Positions 41,321 through 51,780 of a DNA stretch of 64,000 nucleotides are shown piece after piece (the first letter of the stretch is position 1; every line of letters begins with the position of its first letter). The position numbers were made by a program, and so were the translations under genes. The notes beneath the pieces were generated by a model that worked only from the letters and a program-made list of their open reading frames with translations, made no database searches and was not told the DNA's origin. Source of the DNA: Ulva prolifera (lineage: Eukaryota; Chlorophyta; Ulvophyceae; Ulvales; Ulvaceae); the NCBI GenBank assembly GCA_023078555.1, contig CM041199.1:9367315-9431314 (forward strand), in the 5' to 3' direction.

Positions 41321-43965
41321 ATGTCCGTGCAGTATGCCGGGCACTATGTTGGGCACTACGTAGGCATGGTTCCATGTCCGTGCAGTGTGTCGGGCACTAT
41401 GCCGGGCACTATGTTGGGCGCTATGTCGGCATGCTTCCATGTCCATGCAGTATGCCGGGCACTATGTTGGGCACTATGTCGGCATGGTTCCATGTCCGTG
41501 CAGTATGTCGGGTACTATGTTGGGCGCTATGTCGGCATGGTTCCATGTCCGTGCGGTATGTCGGGCACTATGTCAGGCACTATGTTGGCATGGTTCCATG
41601 TCCGTGCAGTATGTTGGGCACTATGTTGGGCACTATGTAGGCATGGTTCCATGTCCGTGCAGTGTGTCGGGCACTATGTCGGGCACTATGTTGGGCACTA
41701 TGTCGGCATGGTTCCATGTCCGTGCAGTATGTCGGGCACTATGTCAGGCACTATGTTGGGCACTATGTCGGCATGGTTCCATGTCCGTGCAGTGTGTTGG
41801 GCACTATGTTGGGCACTATGTACGCATGGTTCCATGTCCGTGCAGTATGTTGGGCACTATGTTGGGCACTTTGTAGGCATGGTTCCATGTCCGTGCAGTG
41901 TGTTGGGCACTATGTTGGGCACTATGTCGGCATGGTTCCATGTCCGTGCAGTATGTCGGGCACTATGTCAGGCACTTTGTAGGCATGGTTCCATGTCCGT
42001 GCAGTATGCCGGGCACTATCTCGGGCACTATGTAGGCATGGTTCCATGTCCGTGCACTATGTTGGGCACTATGTTGGGCACTATGTAGGCATGGATCCAT
42101 GTCCGTGCAGTGTGCCGGGCACTATGTTGGGCACTATGTTGGGCGCTATGTCGGCATGCTTCCATGTCCATGCAGTATGCCGGGCACTATGCCAGGCACT
42201 ATGTAGGCATGGTTTCATGTCCGTGCAGTATGTTGGGCACTATGTTGGGCACTATGTAGGCATGGTTCCATGTCCGTGCAGTGTGTTGGGCACTATGTTA
42301 GGAACTATGTAGGCATGGTTCCATGTCCGTGCAGTGTGTTGGGCACTATGTTGGGCACTATGTCGGCATGGTTCCATGTCCGTGCAGTATGTCGGGCACT
42401 ATGTCAGGCACTATGTAGGCATGGTTCCATGTCCGTGCAGTATGCCGGGCAATATGTCGGGCACTATGTAGGCATGGTTCCATGTCCGTGCAGTATGTTG
42501 GGAACTATGTTGGGCACTATGTAGGCATGGTTCCATGTCCGTGCAGTGTGTCGGGCACTATGTCGGGCACTATGTTGGGCACTGTGTCGGCATGGTTCCA
42601 TGTCCGTGCAGTATGTCGGGCACTATGTCAGGCACTATGTTGGGCACTATGTCGGCATGGTTCCATGTCCGTGCAGTATGTCGGGTACTATGTTGGGCGC
42701 TATGTCGGCATGCTTCCATGTCCGTGCAGTATGCCGGGCACTATGTCGGGCACTATGTAGGCATGGTTCCATGTCCGTGTGGTATGTCGGGCACTATGTC
42801 AGGCACTATGTAGGCATGGTTCCATGTCCGTGCAGTATGCCGGGCAATATGTCGGGCACTATGTAGGCATGGTTCCATGTCCGTGCAGTATGTTGGGCAC
42901 TATGTTGGGCACTATGTAGGCATGGTTCCATGTCCGTGCAGTGTGTCGGGCACTATGTCGGGCACTATGTTGGGCACTATGTCGGCATGGTTCCATGTCC
43001 GTGCAGTATGTCGGGCACTATGTCAGGCACTATGTTGGGCACTATGTCGGCATGGTTCCATGTCCGTGCAGTATGTCGGGTACTATGTTGGGCGCTATGT
43101 CGGCATGCTTCCATGTCCGTGCAGTATGTCGGGCACTATGTTGGGCACTATGTAGGCATGGTTCCATGTCCGTGCAGTGTTTCGGGCACTATGCCGGGCA
43201 CTATGTTGGGCACTATGTCGGCATGGTTCCATGTCCATGCAGTGTGTCGGGCACTATGTCGGGCACTATGTTGGGCACTATGTACGCATGGTTCCATGTC
43301 CGTGCAGTATGCTGGGCACTATGTCGGGCACTGTGTAGGCATGGTTCCATGTCCGTGCAGTATGTTGGGCACTATGTCGGGCACTATGTAGGCATGGTTC
43401 CATGTCCGTGCAGTATGCCGGGCACTATGTTGGGCACTATGTAGGCATGGTTCCATGTCCGTGCAGTGTATCGGGCACTATGTCGGGCACCATGTTGGGC
43501 ACTATGTCGGCATGGTTCCATGTCCGTGCAGTATGTCGGGCACTATGTCAGGCACTATGTTGGCATGGTTCCATGTCCGTGCAGTATGTTGGGCACTATG
43601 TTGGGCACTATGTAGGCATGGTTCCATGTCCGTGCAGTGTGTCGGGCACTATGTCGGGCACTATGTTGGGCACTATGTCGGCATGGTTCCATGTCCGTGC
43701 AGTATGTCGGGCACTATGTCAGGCACTATGTTGGGCACTATGTCGGCATGGTTCCATGTCCGTGCAGTGTGTTGGGCACTATGTTGGGCACTATGTCGGC
43801 ATGGTTCCATGTCCGTGCAGTATGTCGGGCACTATGTCAGGCACTATGTTGGGCACTATGTCGGCATGGTTCCATGCCCGTGCAGTGTGTTGGGCACTAT
43901 GTTGGGCACTATGTAGGCATGGTTCCATGTCCGTGCAGTATGCCGGGCACTATGTTGGGCACTAT

Positions 43966-43968
43966 GTC
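43966..43968. other. Target-site duplication GTC, left
   Basis: GTC immediately precedes CACTAG at the left transposon end and is identical to 58,969-58,971. In the satellite it is the gtc of the cactatgtcggcatgg junction. Confidence 0.8.
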
Positions 43969-43996
43969 CACTAGCAGGACTGAACTCTCCTTACTA
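43969..43996 (+). repeat. Left terminal inverted repeat of CACTA-like element
   Basis: The first 17 bases match the reverse complement of the right end with one difference (C/T at base 12). Weaker matching continues (CTC, then CTAAG) with a short gap. Confidence 0.85.
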
Positions 43997-44018
43997 AGCC
44001 CCTACCGAGTCCCCTACC

Positions 44019-44128
44019 TAGGGACCTACCTACTGGATCTGACTTCCCCTCGAGTGCTCATTGTCATAAGGAGTGGCAAGTTGGGACATATCATTGATTC
44101 ATCTTTACACAGAATGGGTTTTAGGGAG
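44019..44128. repeat. Left subterminal TAGGGA motifs
   Basis: tagggacc at 44,019-44,026 and tagggag at 44,122-44,128, with the near matches cgagtcccctac (from 44,006) and tcccctaag close by. The motif tagggacc also occurs near the right end. Subterminal motifs of this kind are where transposase accessory proteins bind in plant CACTA elements; that role is inference here. Confidence 0.5.
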
Positions 44129-44524
44129 TGCAGACGGACAGAATCTGAACCGGCATACGGCCCACTCGAGGATCCCCTAAGCAGAAATGGTCGCGAGTGT
44201 ATCACAAAGGTAAAAACGGTACAGACATGGGGTACTCAACCTAGAACCGGCAGCCTACCTACCACTGTGACAATACAACACACGGATCGATACATAACAG
44301 TGTATATATATATACATAAATAAATGTACGGTCTGTGAACAAAAAAAGGGACTGCGCATGCAGGCATCACGACAGATGCTGCAAGCGCCTTCCCATGGAT
44401 GCACAGTGTCCTATGACATGCACAAGATCACATATGACAGGCGAGGCAATGATGATAGCTCCTGCAGAAGGTGAGCCGACTTCAGGCCAACACTGGGTGG
44501 GCAAACACTGGCAAAAGTTGAGCC

Positions 44525-44580
44525 CATGCATGGACAGGAAACAAGGAACATATATGTTCCCTACTTCCAGCTCATGCATG
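44525..44580. repeat. Imperfect 56-bp palindrome with GGAACATATATGTTCC core
   Basis: Two 28-base arms, catgcatg...ggaacata and its partner ending catgcatg, match at 22 of 28 positions. The central 16 bp (44,545-44,560) is a perfect palindrome. The same core occurs twice more near 51,245 and 51,305. Confidence 0.8.
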
Positions 44581-44796
44581 TACCAGAGGACCGCGTCTGC
44601 TCTTCATCTGCTGCAAGCAGTACCACTGCCCCACAGGCACCTGGCACGCAGCCATTGCGGGCGGCCACCACCCTGCACAGCTGGATGCAAAGCCTGGCCC
44701 ACTTCAAAAGCATTGAGTTGTCTCAGAAATGCAGACAGAATCGACAAAGACCTCAAAAGTGTACATCAGTTGCTGCATGACCGACCTTTCAGACTA

Positions 44797-44799
<3 letters not shown>

Positions 44800-44832
<33 letters not shown>
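44800..44832 (+). repeat. Poly-C tract, 33 bases
   Basis: An uninterrupted run of 33 C. It lies 240 bases after the palindrome core. The length is likely variable and hard to sequence. A 23-C run occurs at 51,350-51,372. Confidence 0.95.
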
Positions 44833-44834
<2 letters not shown>

Positions 44835-45530
44835 ACAGTCTCCCAGCACACAAAAGGGTCTATGTGGCCTGGTTGTATGCGCGTTCGAGTTGGGTGCTAC
44901 GTGCGGGGGCAATTCGTTGCTGCCCCACCTGGCGGCCGTCGAATGGATTCAAGACACATAAGTCGCAGGATCGCAAGACAAGCATACCGAGATCATTTAT
45001 GTATCTGCTACATGGCTCAGAGGCATGGCCCTGCTGCTCCCGGGCTCACTTGCAGCGTGGCGCGCCGTCGTCAGCAGCAGCGCACAGGCAGCCCCACCAC
45101 CGCATGATTCCAGACATTGATGTCAAACGTTGCTGATTACATACACACAAAAATCTATATGCCTGCACATCACTACATAGAAGTCAGCGCGGGACATCAG
45201 ACTGTATGCCAAAACGGTGTCAGCTGCACATGCTACGCCCTGCCCGTGTAAAGGCAGATAATCACATGCCGATTACGATCGTTGATAGAAGACTGTCCCT
45301 GTGGGCGTAGCCGAAAAAAGTATTACAATAGTACGCTCAGAAGACGCCGACTGCAGTCCGCGCGCAGTGTGTCTAGTAGTGCTGACGGCAGATCGACGAT
45401 TCCACGTCGTTTTCAGCCTAGCGGCGTCGAACACACGTAGCGAGACGAGATATGTCTTCGTGTTTAAGTGGCTGCATTTGCTCTTGCTGTGGGCGCGCGT
45501 GCGATCACAGCCTGGTCCGTATTCTGACGG

Positions 45531-45567
45531 ATGCTGATCGAGATCAGCATGCAAGCTGCTCGCTTGC
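45531..45567. repeat. Two adjacent short hairpins
   Basis: 45,531-45,550 is atgctgatc-ga-gatcagcat (9-bp stem, 2-base loop). It is followed at once by gcaagc-tgctc-gcttgc (45,551-45,567; 6-bp stem). No U-run follows in either direction, so a bacterial-style terminator is not implied. Confidence 0.6.
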
Positions 45568-46204
45568 AGTACATGGTCGATCATGTTAGCTCTACACGTC
45601 AGTAGAGAGGATTACAGATACAATCTTGGTTTGCATGATACATTCGCGAGAAGACGTGGCCCACGTCAGGCTCACTTGGGTTTGCTTTAGATTTGCACTA
45701 ATACAGGACGCTGTCGACTAGTGCGTGCGTAGTATAGTCGTCAACGGGCCCACTGCTAGTTATTATAGTTATCTGAACTGTCAATGGGGGTGCATCTCGG
45801 CAGTGTCACGGCAGGCTTTGACGTGCATGCGTCTGACCTCAGCAAAGTTGTTCTGGGAACTGCCCAAGCTGACAACAGCACGCTGAGGAAGTCGCCCTGA
45901 AGCATCGGAAAACACTTCAACATCAGATACCTGCTTCGTGTACGCCCAGTGTCGCAAGCCTGTGTTCAACTTACCCTGGCCATGCACAGCGGAACCCGCG
46001 TTTCAGTAGCTACCAAGGTAAATTCCGCCATGAACAGCACTTGCACTGCACTGCAGATGGCCTGCCTGACCTACTGCTGGCCTGAAAAGTAGCAGTCGTT
46101 ACTCGTCACTAATAGCCTCGCCGGTGGAACAATGCAACGACGCCTCTCAGGCATGCTTGAAACAATGCCTGCTTGCACCCCACAGCAGCCCCTAACGATA
46201 ACAA

Positions 46205-49024
46205 CAGGACTGATGTGGAGGAGCAACACCCAATGCTCGCACACAGCCTTCTCCGCACACGGCACCAGCACACCCCACGCCCACTCCCCCCTCTCCACCT
46301 GCTGCACCGAGGCAGAGCAGCAACACTGCATGTTTCCACACAGCCTTCTCCGCACACGGCACCAGCACACCCCACGCCCACTCCCCCCTCTCCACCTGCT
46401 GCGCCGAGGCAGAGCAGCAACACTGCATGTTTCCCCACAGCCTTCTCCGCACACGGCACCAGCACACCCCACGCCCACTCCCCCCTCTCCACCTGCTGCG
46501 CCGATGCAGAGCAGCAACACTGCATGTTTCCCCACAGCCTTCTCCGCACACGGCACCAGCACACCCCACGCCCACTCCCCCCTCCCCACCTGCTGCACCG
46601 AGGCAGAGCAGCAACACTGCATGTTTCCACACAGCCTTCTCCGCACACGGCACCAGCACATCCCACGCCCACTCCCCCCTTCCCACCTGCTGCACCGAGG
46701 CAGAGCAGCAACACTGCATGTTTCCCCACAGCCTTCTCCGCACACGGCACCAGCACACCCCACGCCCACTCCCCCCTCCCCACCTGCTGCGCCGAGGCAG
46801 AGCAGCAACACTGCATGTTTCCACACAGCCTTCTCCGCACACGGCACCAGCACACCCCACGCCCACTCCCCCCTTCCCACCTGCTGCGCCGAGGCAGAGC
46901 AGCAACACTGCATGTTTCCACACAGCCTTCTCCGCACACGGCACCAGCACACCCCACGCCCACTCCCCGCTCCCCACCTGCTGCGCCGAGGCAGAGCAGC
47001 AACACTGCATGTTTCCACACAGCCTTCTTCGCACACAGCACCAGCACACCCCACGCCCACTCCCCCCTCTCCACCTGCTGCGCCGAGGCAGAGCAGCAAC
47101 ACTGCATGTTTCCCCACAGCCTTCTCCGCACACGGCACCAGCACACCCCACGCCCACTCCCCCCTTCCCACCTGCTGCGCCGAGGCAGAGCAGCAACACT
47201 GCATGTTTCCACACAGCCTTCTTCGCACACAGCACCAGCACACCCCACGCCCACTCTCCCCTCTCCACCTGCTGCGCCGAGGCAGAGCAGCAACACTGCA
47301 TGTTTCCCCACAGCCTTCTCCGCACACGGCACCAGCACACCCCACGCCCACTCCCCCCTCCCCACCTGCTGCACCGAGGCAGAGCAGCAACACTGCATGT
47401 TTCCACACAGCCTTCTCTGCACACGGCACCAGCACACCCCACGCCCACTCCCCTCTCTCCACCTGCTGCGCCGAGGCAGAGCAGCAACACTGCATGTTTC
47501 CCCACAGCCTTCTCCGCACACGGCACCAGCACACCCCACGCCCACTCCCCCCTCCCCACCTGCTGCGCCGAGGCAGAGCAGCAACACTGCATGTTTCCAC
47601 ACAGCCTTCTCCGCACACGGCACCAGCACACCCCACGCCCACTCCCCCCTTCCCACCTGCTGCGCCGAGGCAGAGCAGCAACACTGCATGTTTCCACACA
47701 GCCTTCTCCGCACACGGCACCAGCACACCCCACGCCCACTCCCCGCTCCCCACCTGCTGCGCCGAGGCAGAGCAGCAACACTGCATGTTTCCACACAGCC
47801 TTCTTCGCACACAGCACCAGCACACCCCACGCCCACTCCCCCCTCTCCACCTGCTGCGCCGAGGCAGAGCAGCAACACTGCATGTTTCCCCACAGCCTTC
47901 TCCGCACACGGCACCAGCACACCCCACGCCCACTCCCCCCTTCCCACCTGCTGCGCCGAGGCAGAGCAGCAACACTGCATGTTTCCACACAGCCTTCTTC
48001 GCACACAGCACCAGCACACCCCACGCCCACTCTCCCCTCTCCACCTGCTGCGCCGAGGCAGAGCAGCAACACTGCATGTTTCCCCACAGCCTTCTCCGCA
48101 CACGGCACCAGCACACCCCACGCCCACTCCCCCCTCCCCACCTGCTGCACCGAGGCAGAGCAGCAACACTGCATGTTTCCACACAGCCTTCTCTGCACAC
48201 GGCACCAGCACACCCCACGCCCACTCCCCTCTCTCCACCTGCTGCGCCGAGGCAGAGCAGCAACACTGCATGTTTCCCCACAGCCTTCTCCGCACACGGC
48301 ACCAGCACACCCCACGCCCACTCCCCCCTCCCCACCTGCTGCACCGAGGCAGAGCAGCAACACTGCATGTTTCCACACAGCCTTCTCCGCACACGGCACC
48401 AGCACACCCCACGCCCACTCCCCCCTCCCCACCTGCTGCACCGAGGCAGAGCAGCAACACTGCATGTTTCCACACAGCCTTCTCTGCACACGGCACCAGC
48501 ACACCCCACGCCCACTGCCCTCTCTCCACCTGCTGCGCCGAGGCAGAGCAGCAACACTGCATGTTTCCACACAGCCTTCTTCGCACACAGCACCAGCACA
48601 CCCCACGCCCACTCCCCCCTCTCCACCTGCTGCGCCGAGGCAGAGCAGCAACACTGCATGTTTCCCCACAGCCTTCTCCGCACACGGCACCAGCACACCC
48701 CACGCCCACTCCCCCCTCCCCACCTGCTGCACCGAGGCAGAGCAGCAACACTGCATGTTTCCACACAGCCTTCTCCGCACACGGCACCAGCACACCCCAC
48801 GCCCACTCCCCCCTCCCCACCTGCTGCACCGAGGCAGAGCAGCAACACTGCATGTTTCCACACAGCCTTCTCTGCACACGGCACCAGCACACCCCACGCC
48901 CACTCTCCCCTCCCCACCTGCTGCGCCGAGGCAGAGCAGCAACACTGCATGTTTCCACACAGCCTTCTTCGCACACAGCACCAGCACACCTTACGCCCAC
49001 TCCCCCCTCTCCACCAGCTGCACT
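46205..49024. repeat. 97-bp minisatellite, about 29 units
   Basis: The unit begins gccttctccgcacacggcac. It starts at 46,246, 46,343, 46,440 and so on at exact 97-base spacing to about 49,024, with degenerate part-units at each edge (gatgtggaggagcaacacc on the left, aatgtggatcagcag on the right). Variable positions such as ttctCcgcacacGg/ttctTcgcacacAg and ccCcaca/ccAcaca define unit classes. These repeat with an 8-unit (776-bp) period, for example cactccccgctcccc at 46,961 and 47,737. Because 97 is 1 mod 3 and the unit has no stop trinucleotide on either strand, all six frames stay open for 880-1,030 codons. I treat these frames as artefacts. Confidence 0.95.
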
Positions 49025-50286
49025 AATGTGGATCAGCAGTGGCGGCAACCGCTCTGGTGTGTGTTACAAGGACCGTGACGATGGGGCAGATAGCACCACA
49101 AACGCTGCAGGCAGCTCAAGAACAGTGCAGCGACTCAAGGCGCAGCCAAAATTTGCAGCCTCCACGGTCACTCCCCCAAAGCCATGTCAATCCCTCCCTT
49201 TCCCTTCTTCAGGGACACAGAATTTAGTATTCGGAAGCCCGCATGGACGCAGGTGTATGTAGCACTGCATGCACAGCGATCATTCGCGAGACATCAGTCC
49301 ACCAACTGAAGATGCCGCACACAGACCATATCACGCCATCTCTGCTCGACATCCATTAGTTCAATAACGCCACCACGCACAGCATGAAGTGCCTGGAACA
49401 AATGTTCAGCAGAAGCCAGAGTGCTCGCAGTGACGCACAAGAACAACAAATTCCATAACTTACACCGCCGTTCACTGGTGTAAGTGCAAATGCATACCTC
49501 CCTATCAGCACATGCACGCTACAGCACCCGCGACGTTCGAAAAAGAGACCCAGTCGCCTGCGTCGCCCCTGGCGCAGGCCTGGGCCCTGTGACATGCACC
49601 ATGCATATGCCTCCCGACAGACATACAGCATGCCCACGCCATAACCACAGAGCTGCTGCCGGGTAGCGTGAGACATGCCCATGCTCGCCCCGGCCGGCAC
49701 TTATGCCAAGGCTCGATGCGCCGCATGTAGCTGTATAGGCAGGCCGTCTCTGCGGGCGCCCCCATGGTCGATGCATCGACTAGTAGAGTACTCTGCCTGA
49801 AGGCAGCTTGCCCGCATGGCGTGGCGGCATGCACCTGCCAAGCCACCGCGCCGCAGATAGTCGTGAAATGGTTTCGCAGCGTGGTCTCGAGGAACAGCCG
49901 CCTTGAGGCTGCTCACAAAGTTGCTGCCATGTCAGCAATTGAGCCGGATCCTTAAGCGGACTCGGGTGAGGAACGCGAATGCGGCAGGCTCGAGCTGTGA
50001 ATATGTTTCATGTAGCAGCGGCACCAAGGTGCACACCTCGCGGTGGCGGGTGGAGATCTGCGTGCCTCAGTGATGCATGCAGGGGAGTGATGCAGGAGCC
50101 TGCGGCGGCGGTCGGCTGCCACGTGGATCTTGTGGCTGCAGGTGCTACAGTGCGCTTCCTTTGACAAAAGCTGTGTCAGTCTGCGCAATCGCTATTCGCG
50201 TGTCCATATGATGGTGACCACTACGTTAAGTACATGACTGTATACATTATTAGATTTAGTCTTTATTCATTGGCGTGTGCACTTTG

Positions 50287-50490
50287 TCACAGCATGATCT
50301 TCGGGAGTGCAGTGGGATGTGCAGAGCGCTTTCGTTGACCCTCATACGTTCGACTTTTGCTGAATTTCGTAATCAGAATGTCGACGAAGCTTGGCCTTGA
50401 GTTAGCCCGCTGCGTTGGTTCAGCTTTGACCATTGTGCGGGCGTCGCGTGACGGCTCAGCAAAACCTCGCGCAACGCTGCGAACTGACAC
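50287..50490 (-). CDS. Possible small exon or ORF, basic, unknown
   Basis: An open minus-strand frame of 67 codons. The first in-frame ATG is at 50,431-50,433, giving 48 residues that begin MVKAEPTQRANSRP and end PTALPKIML. The product is basic and has no recognised domain. Just upstream, minus-strand tgtgtcag could be a 3' splice acceptor, so this may be a terminal exon rather than a whole gene. An AATAAA lies about 20 bases past the stop (minus strand, 50,262-50,267). Composition looks more coding-like than the neighbouring frames, but this is a weak call. Confidence 0.25.
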   Translation of the reverse strand: MSVRSVARGFAEPSRDARTMVKAEPTQRANSRPSFVDILITKFSKSRTYEGQRKRSAHPTALPKIML

Positions 50491-50661
50491 ATGAAGGCAA
50501 GTATGGGAGCTGACAAGATGGATGAGGTACTAAACTGTACTTTGCGCTGGATGCTCTTACATGTATGGCCTGCTCATACGGTGCGCTGTTGTGCTGACCA
50601 CGACAAGATGCGCCTGCTGGGCTACTTGGGCCACACTAGCAGCATGCACAGAAGTATTTAG
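50491..50661 (+). CDS. Possible small ORF, 56 residues, unknown
   Basis: ATG at 50,491 to TAG at 50,659-50,661. The product starts MKASMGADKMDEVLNCTLRW and ends TSSMHRSI, with no recognised family. It starts one base after the upstream edge of the minus-strand frame at 50,287-50,490, so the two are divergent and abut. No promoter motif stands out between them. It could be chance. Confidence 0.18.
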   Translation: MKASMGADKMDEVLNCTLRWMLLHVWPAHTVRCCADHDKMRLLGYLGHTSSMHRSI

Positions 50662-51238
50662 CTTGAGTAGAGCTTAGGGCATGTGCGGTGGTGGTGGTGG
50701 TTTTGTTGCCTACGCCGGGCTGGGCTCGGGATGACGGCTGACCGACTAATACTGCTGCAGGCTTCTCCAGCTTATATCAATTGACTACACCGGAGTCTTC
50801 CGTCCTGCTCAGCCATAACCAGTGGAGGACATTGTACGTTATGCAATCTGGCTCTTGTCAGCTTGTGTTGCATGATCGAGACCCGTGATGTTGCCCGTCG
50901 ACAGGATAGTCCGAGTTAACAAGATCGTGGCCGCTCGCTGCAGCCCCTGTGCTGTGCGATGCGCTGTGGATATGATCATACTTGTTTCACAATGTGGGAC
51001 CTCCCTGCCGAGATTGTGTCTGGTGCCGACTCTCCACCGCTTCTTTTGTGTGGGTGCCAGACAACATGCTGATGCGATATAGGAAGCGCCGAGAGTTACC
51101 GACTTCCTAGTCTGTCGACACTGCAGTTTCATGTTTACTTGTAGCTACAAGCAGTCCAGGCGTCTTTGACGTGTATCTTTGCAGGGTGTGCGGTGTCCGT
51201 CGCCACGATTGCGCATTGCCCTGCGAACATGTGTACCT

Positions 51239-51268
51239 ACGATAGGGAACATATATGTTCCCGATCGT
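51239..51268. repeat. 30-bp palindrome with GGAACATATATGTTCC core
   Basis: 15-base arms match at 14 positions. The central 18 bp (51,245-51,262) is a perfect palindrome. It is the second copy of the shared 16-bp core and lies 7 bases before the larger palindrome. Confidence 0.8.
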
Positions 51269-51274
51269 TGTATC

Positions 51275-51350
51275 GCTGTTCGACAAAACGGGGGAAGGAT
51301 CTGAGGAACATATATGTTCCTCAGTTCCTTCCCCCGTTTTGACGAACAGC
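51275..51350. repeat. 76-bp near-perfect palindrome beside poly-C
   Basis: Two 38-base arms (51,275-51,312 and 51,313-51,350) with only two mismatches and no loop. The arms run gctgttcg-caaaacgggggaagga to the core. The central 20 bp, gaggaacatatatgttcctc, is a perfect palindrome and contains the shared 16-bp core. The right arm ends exactly where a C23 run begins. It could form a cruciform or a foldback RNA; function unknown. Confidence 0.88.
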
Positions 51351-51372
51351 CCCCCCCCCCCCCCCCCCCCCC
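51350..51372 (+). repeat. Poly-C tract, 23 bases
   Basis: An uninterrupted run of 23 C directly abutting the 76-bp palindrome. Confidence 0.95.
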
Positions 51373-51768
51373 ATCGGCCCCCAAGTCACAAGAGCCTCTT
51401 TTCTGCACGCATTGTACACATGTGCAATTGCATATACGTCACAACCTGTGCCTGTGATTTCATCCCATGCAAGTGCTGGACATAGGCCAGCCCTTGATGC
51501 CATTCGCTGCAGCTGCTGCCAAGATACCTCGTTATCTCGAGCCCTGCAGCTCTGCGCTGCTTTGTGTCTGCTATGCCAGCCAGCGTTGCACTGCCTGGTA
51601 CTGTTACCTGAGCACGTCCGTTTAATATATTATATAAGGCAAACGCCACAGGTTGATGTCGGTTTTCAACTCGGTGGCTCTATTCATTATCTCCGTGTAC
51701 TTGACATGTTGATCCCAATCACATCAGCCTCAGTCCCCTTGCAACAGTGACCATGGCTGCTATCTATG

Positions 51769-51780
51769 CACGTGTGTAGG
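51769..51780 (+). other. Left target-site duplication of older non-LTR copy
   Basis: cacgtgtgtagg matches cacatgtgtagg at 57,628-57,639 at 11 of 12 positions. Composition jumps to GC-rich at 51,781, as expected for a 5'-truncation junction. Confidence 0.65.

Larger units (their letters stand above)
1..43968. repeat. 53/65-bp satellite array, left arm
   Basis: Head-to-tail satellite that enters from before the window. The basic 53-bp monomer is a 29-bp box (ggcatggttccatgtccgtg followed by cagtatg and closing bases) plus two copies of a 12-bp sub-repeat, tYgggcactatg. A 65-bp form has three copies of the 12-mer. Rare forms of 89 bp (near 1,706) and 101 bp (near 30,138) have five and six. The monomer carries a short dyad, catgg-tt-ccatg. 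I estimate about 800 monomers. Many 60-300-codon open frames exist, but monomer lengths are 2 mod 3, so the frame rotates at each unit. Openness depends only on whether the junction reads atgtaggc (contains TAG) or atgtcggc. It is therefore not coding. A centromeric, pericentromeric or subtelomeric location is plausible but not shown. Confidence 0.97.
43997..46204. other. Transposon left flank, no gene recognised
   Basis: About 2.2 kb of mixed-composition sequence. Open frames exist, the longest about 208 codons on + at 44,335-44,961, but the last crosses the C33 tract and resembles no protein I know. Supported contents are the subterminal motifs, an imperfect palindrome (44,525), a C33 tract (44,800) and two adjacent hairpins (45,531). 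Short exons could be missed by eye. Confidence 0.6.
49025..51768. other. Transposon middle segment, little recognisable
   Basis: About 2.7 kb between the minisatellite and the retroelement nest. Frames up to about 114 codons exist on both strands and overlap each other without family resemblance. Supported contents are two small divergent frames near 50,490, a palindrome cluster at 51,239-51,350 and a C23 tract. Nothing else is claimed for 49,025-50,286 or 50,662-51,238. Confidence 0.55.

Noticed and set aside
1..43968. Hundreds of open frames (60-316 codons) encoding repeated MSVQYVGHYVG-type peptides
   Set aside because: They are satellite translations. The frame rotates every monomer, many starts are GTG, and openness follows one variable base at the monomer junction.
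1..43968. CRISPR array
   Set aside because: There are no unique spacers. The whole 53/65-bp unit is repeated and the genome looks eukaryotic.
43637..44323. 228-codon frame running from the satellite into the transposon end
   Set aside because: Read-through of a satellite frame across the insertion junction. The two parts have different origins.
44335..44961. 208-codon plus-strand frame
   Set aside because: It includes a proline run made by the C33 tract, has no recognisable domain, and lies in otherwise non-coding-looking sequence.
46071..49262. Six overlapping frames of about 880-1,030 codons on both strands
   Set aside because: By-product of a stop-free 97-bp minisatellite whose length is 1 mod 3. 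The frames are mutually exclusive and low in complexity.
45290..51070. Weak similarity between 45,300-45,480 and 50,885-51,070
   Set aside because: Only scattered matches by eye (CSP-AV and LH...AR in translation). Not above what I can separate from chance.
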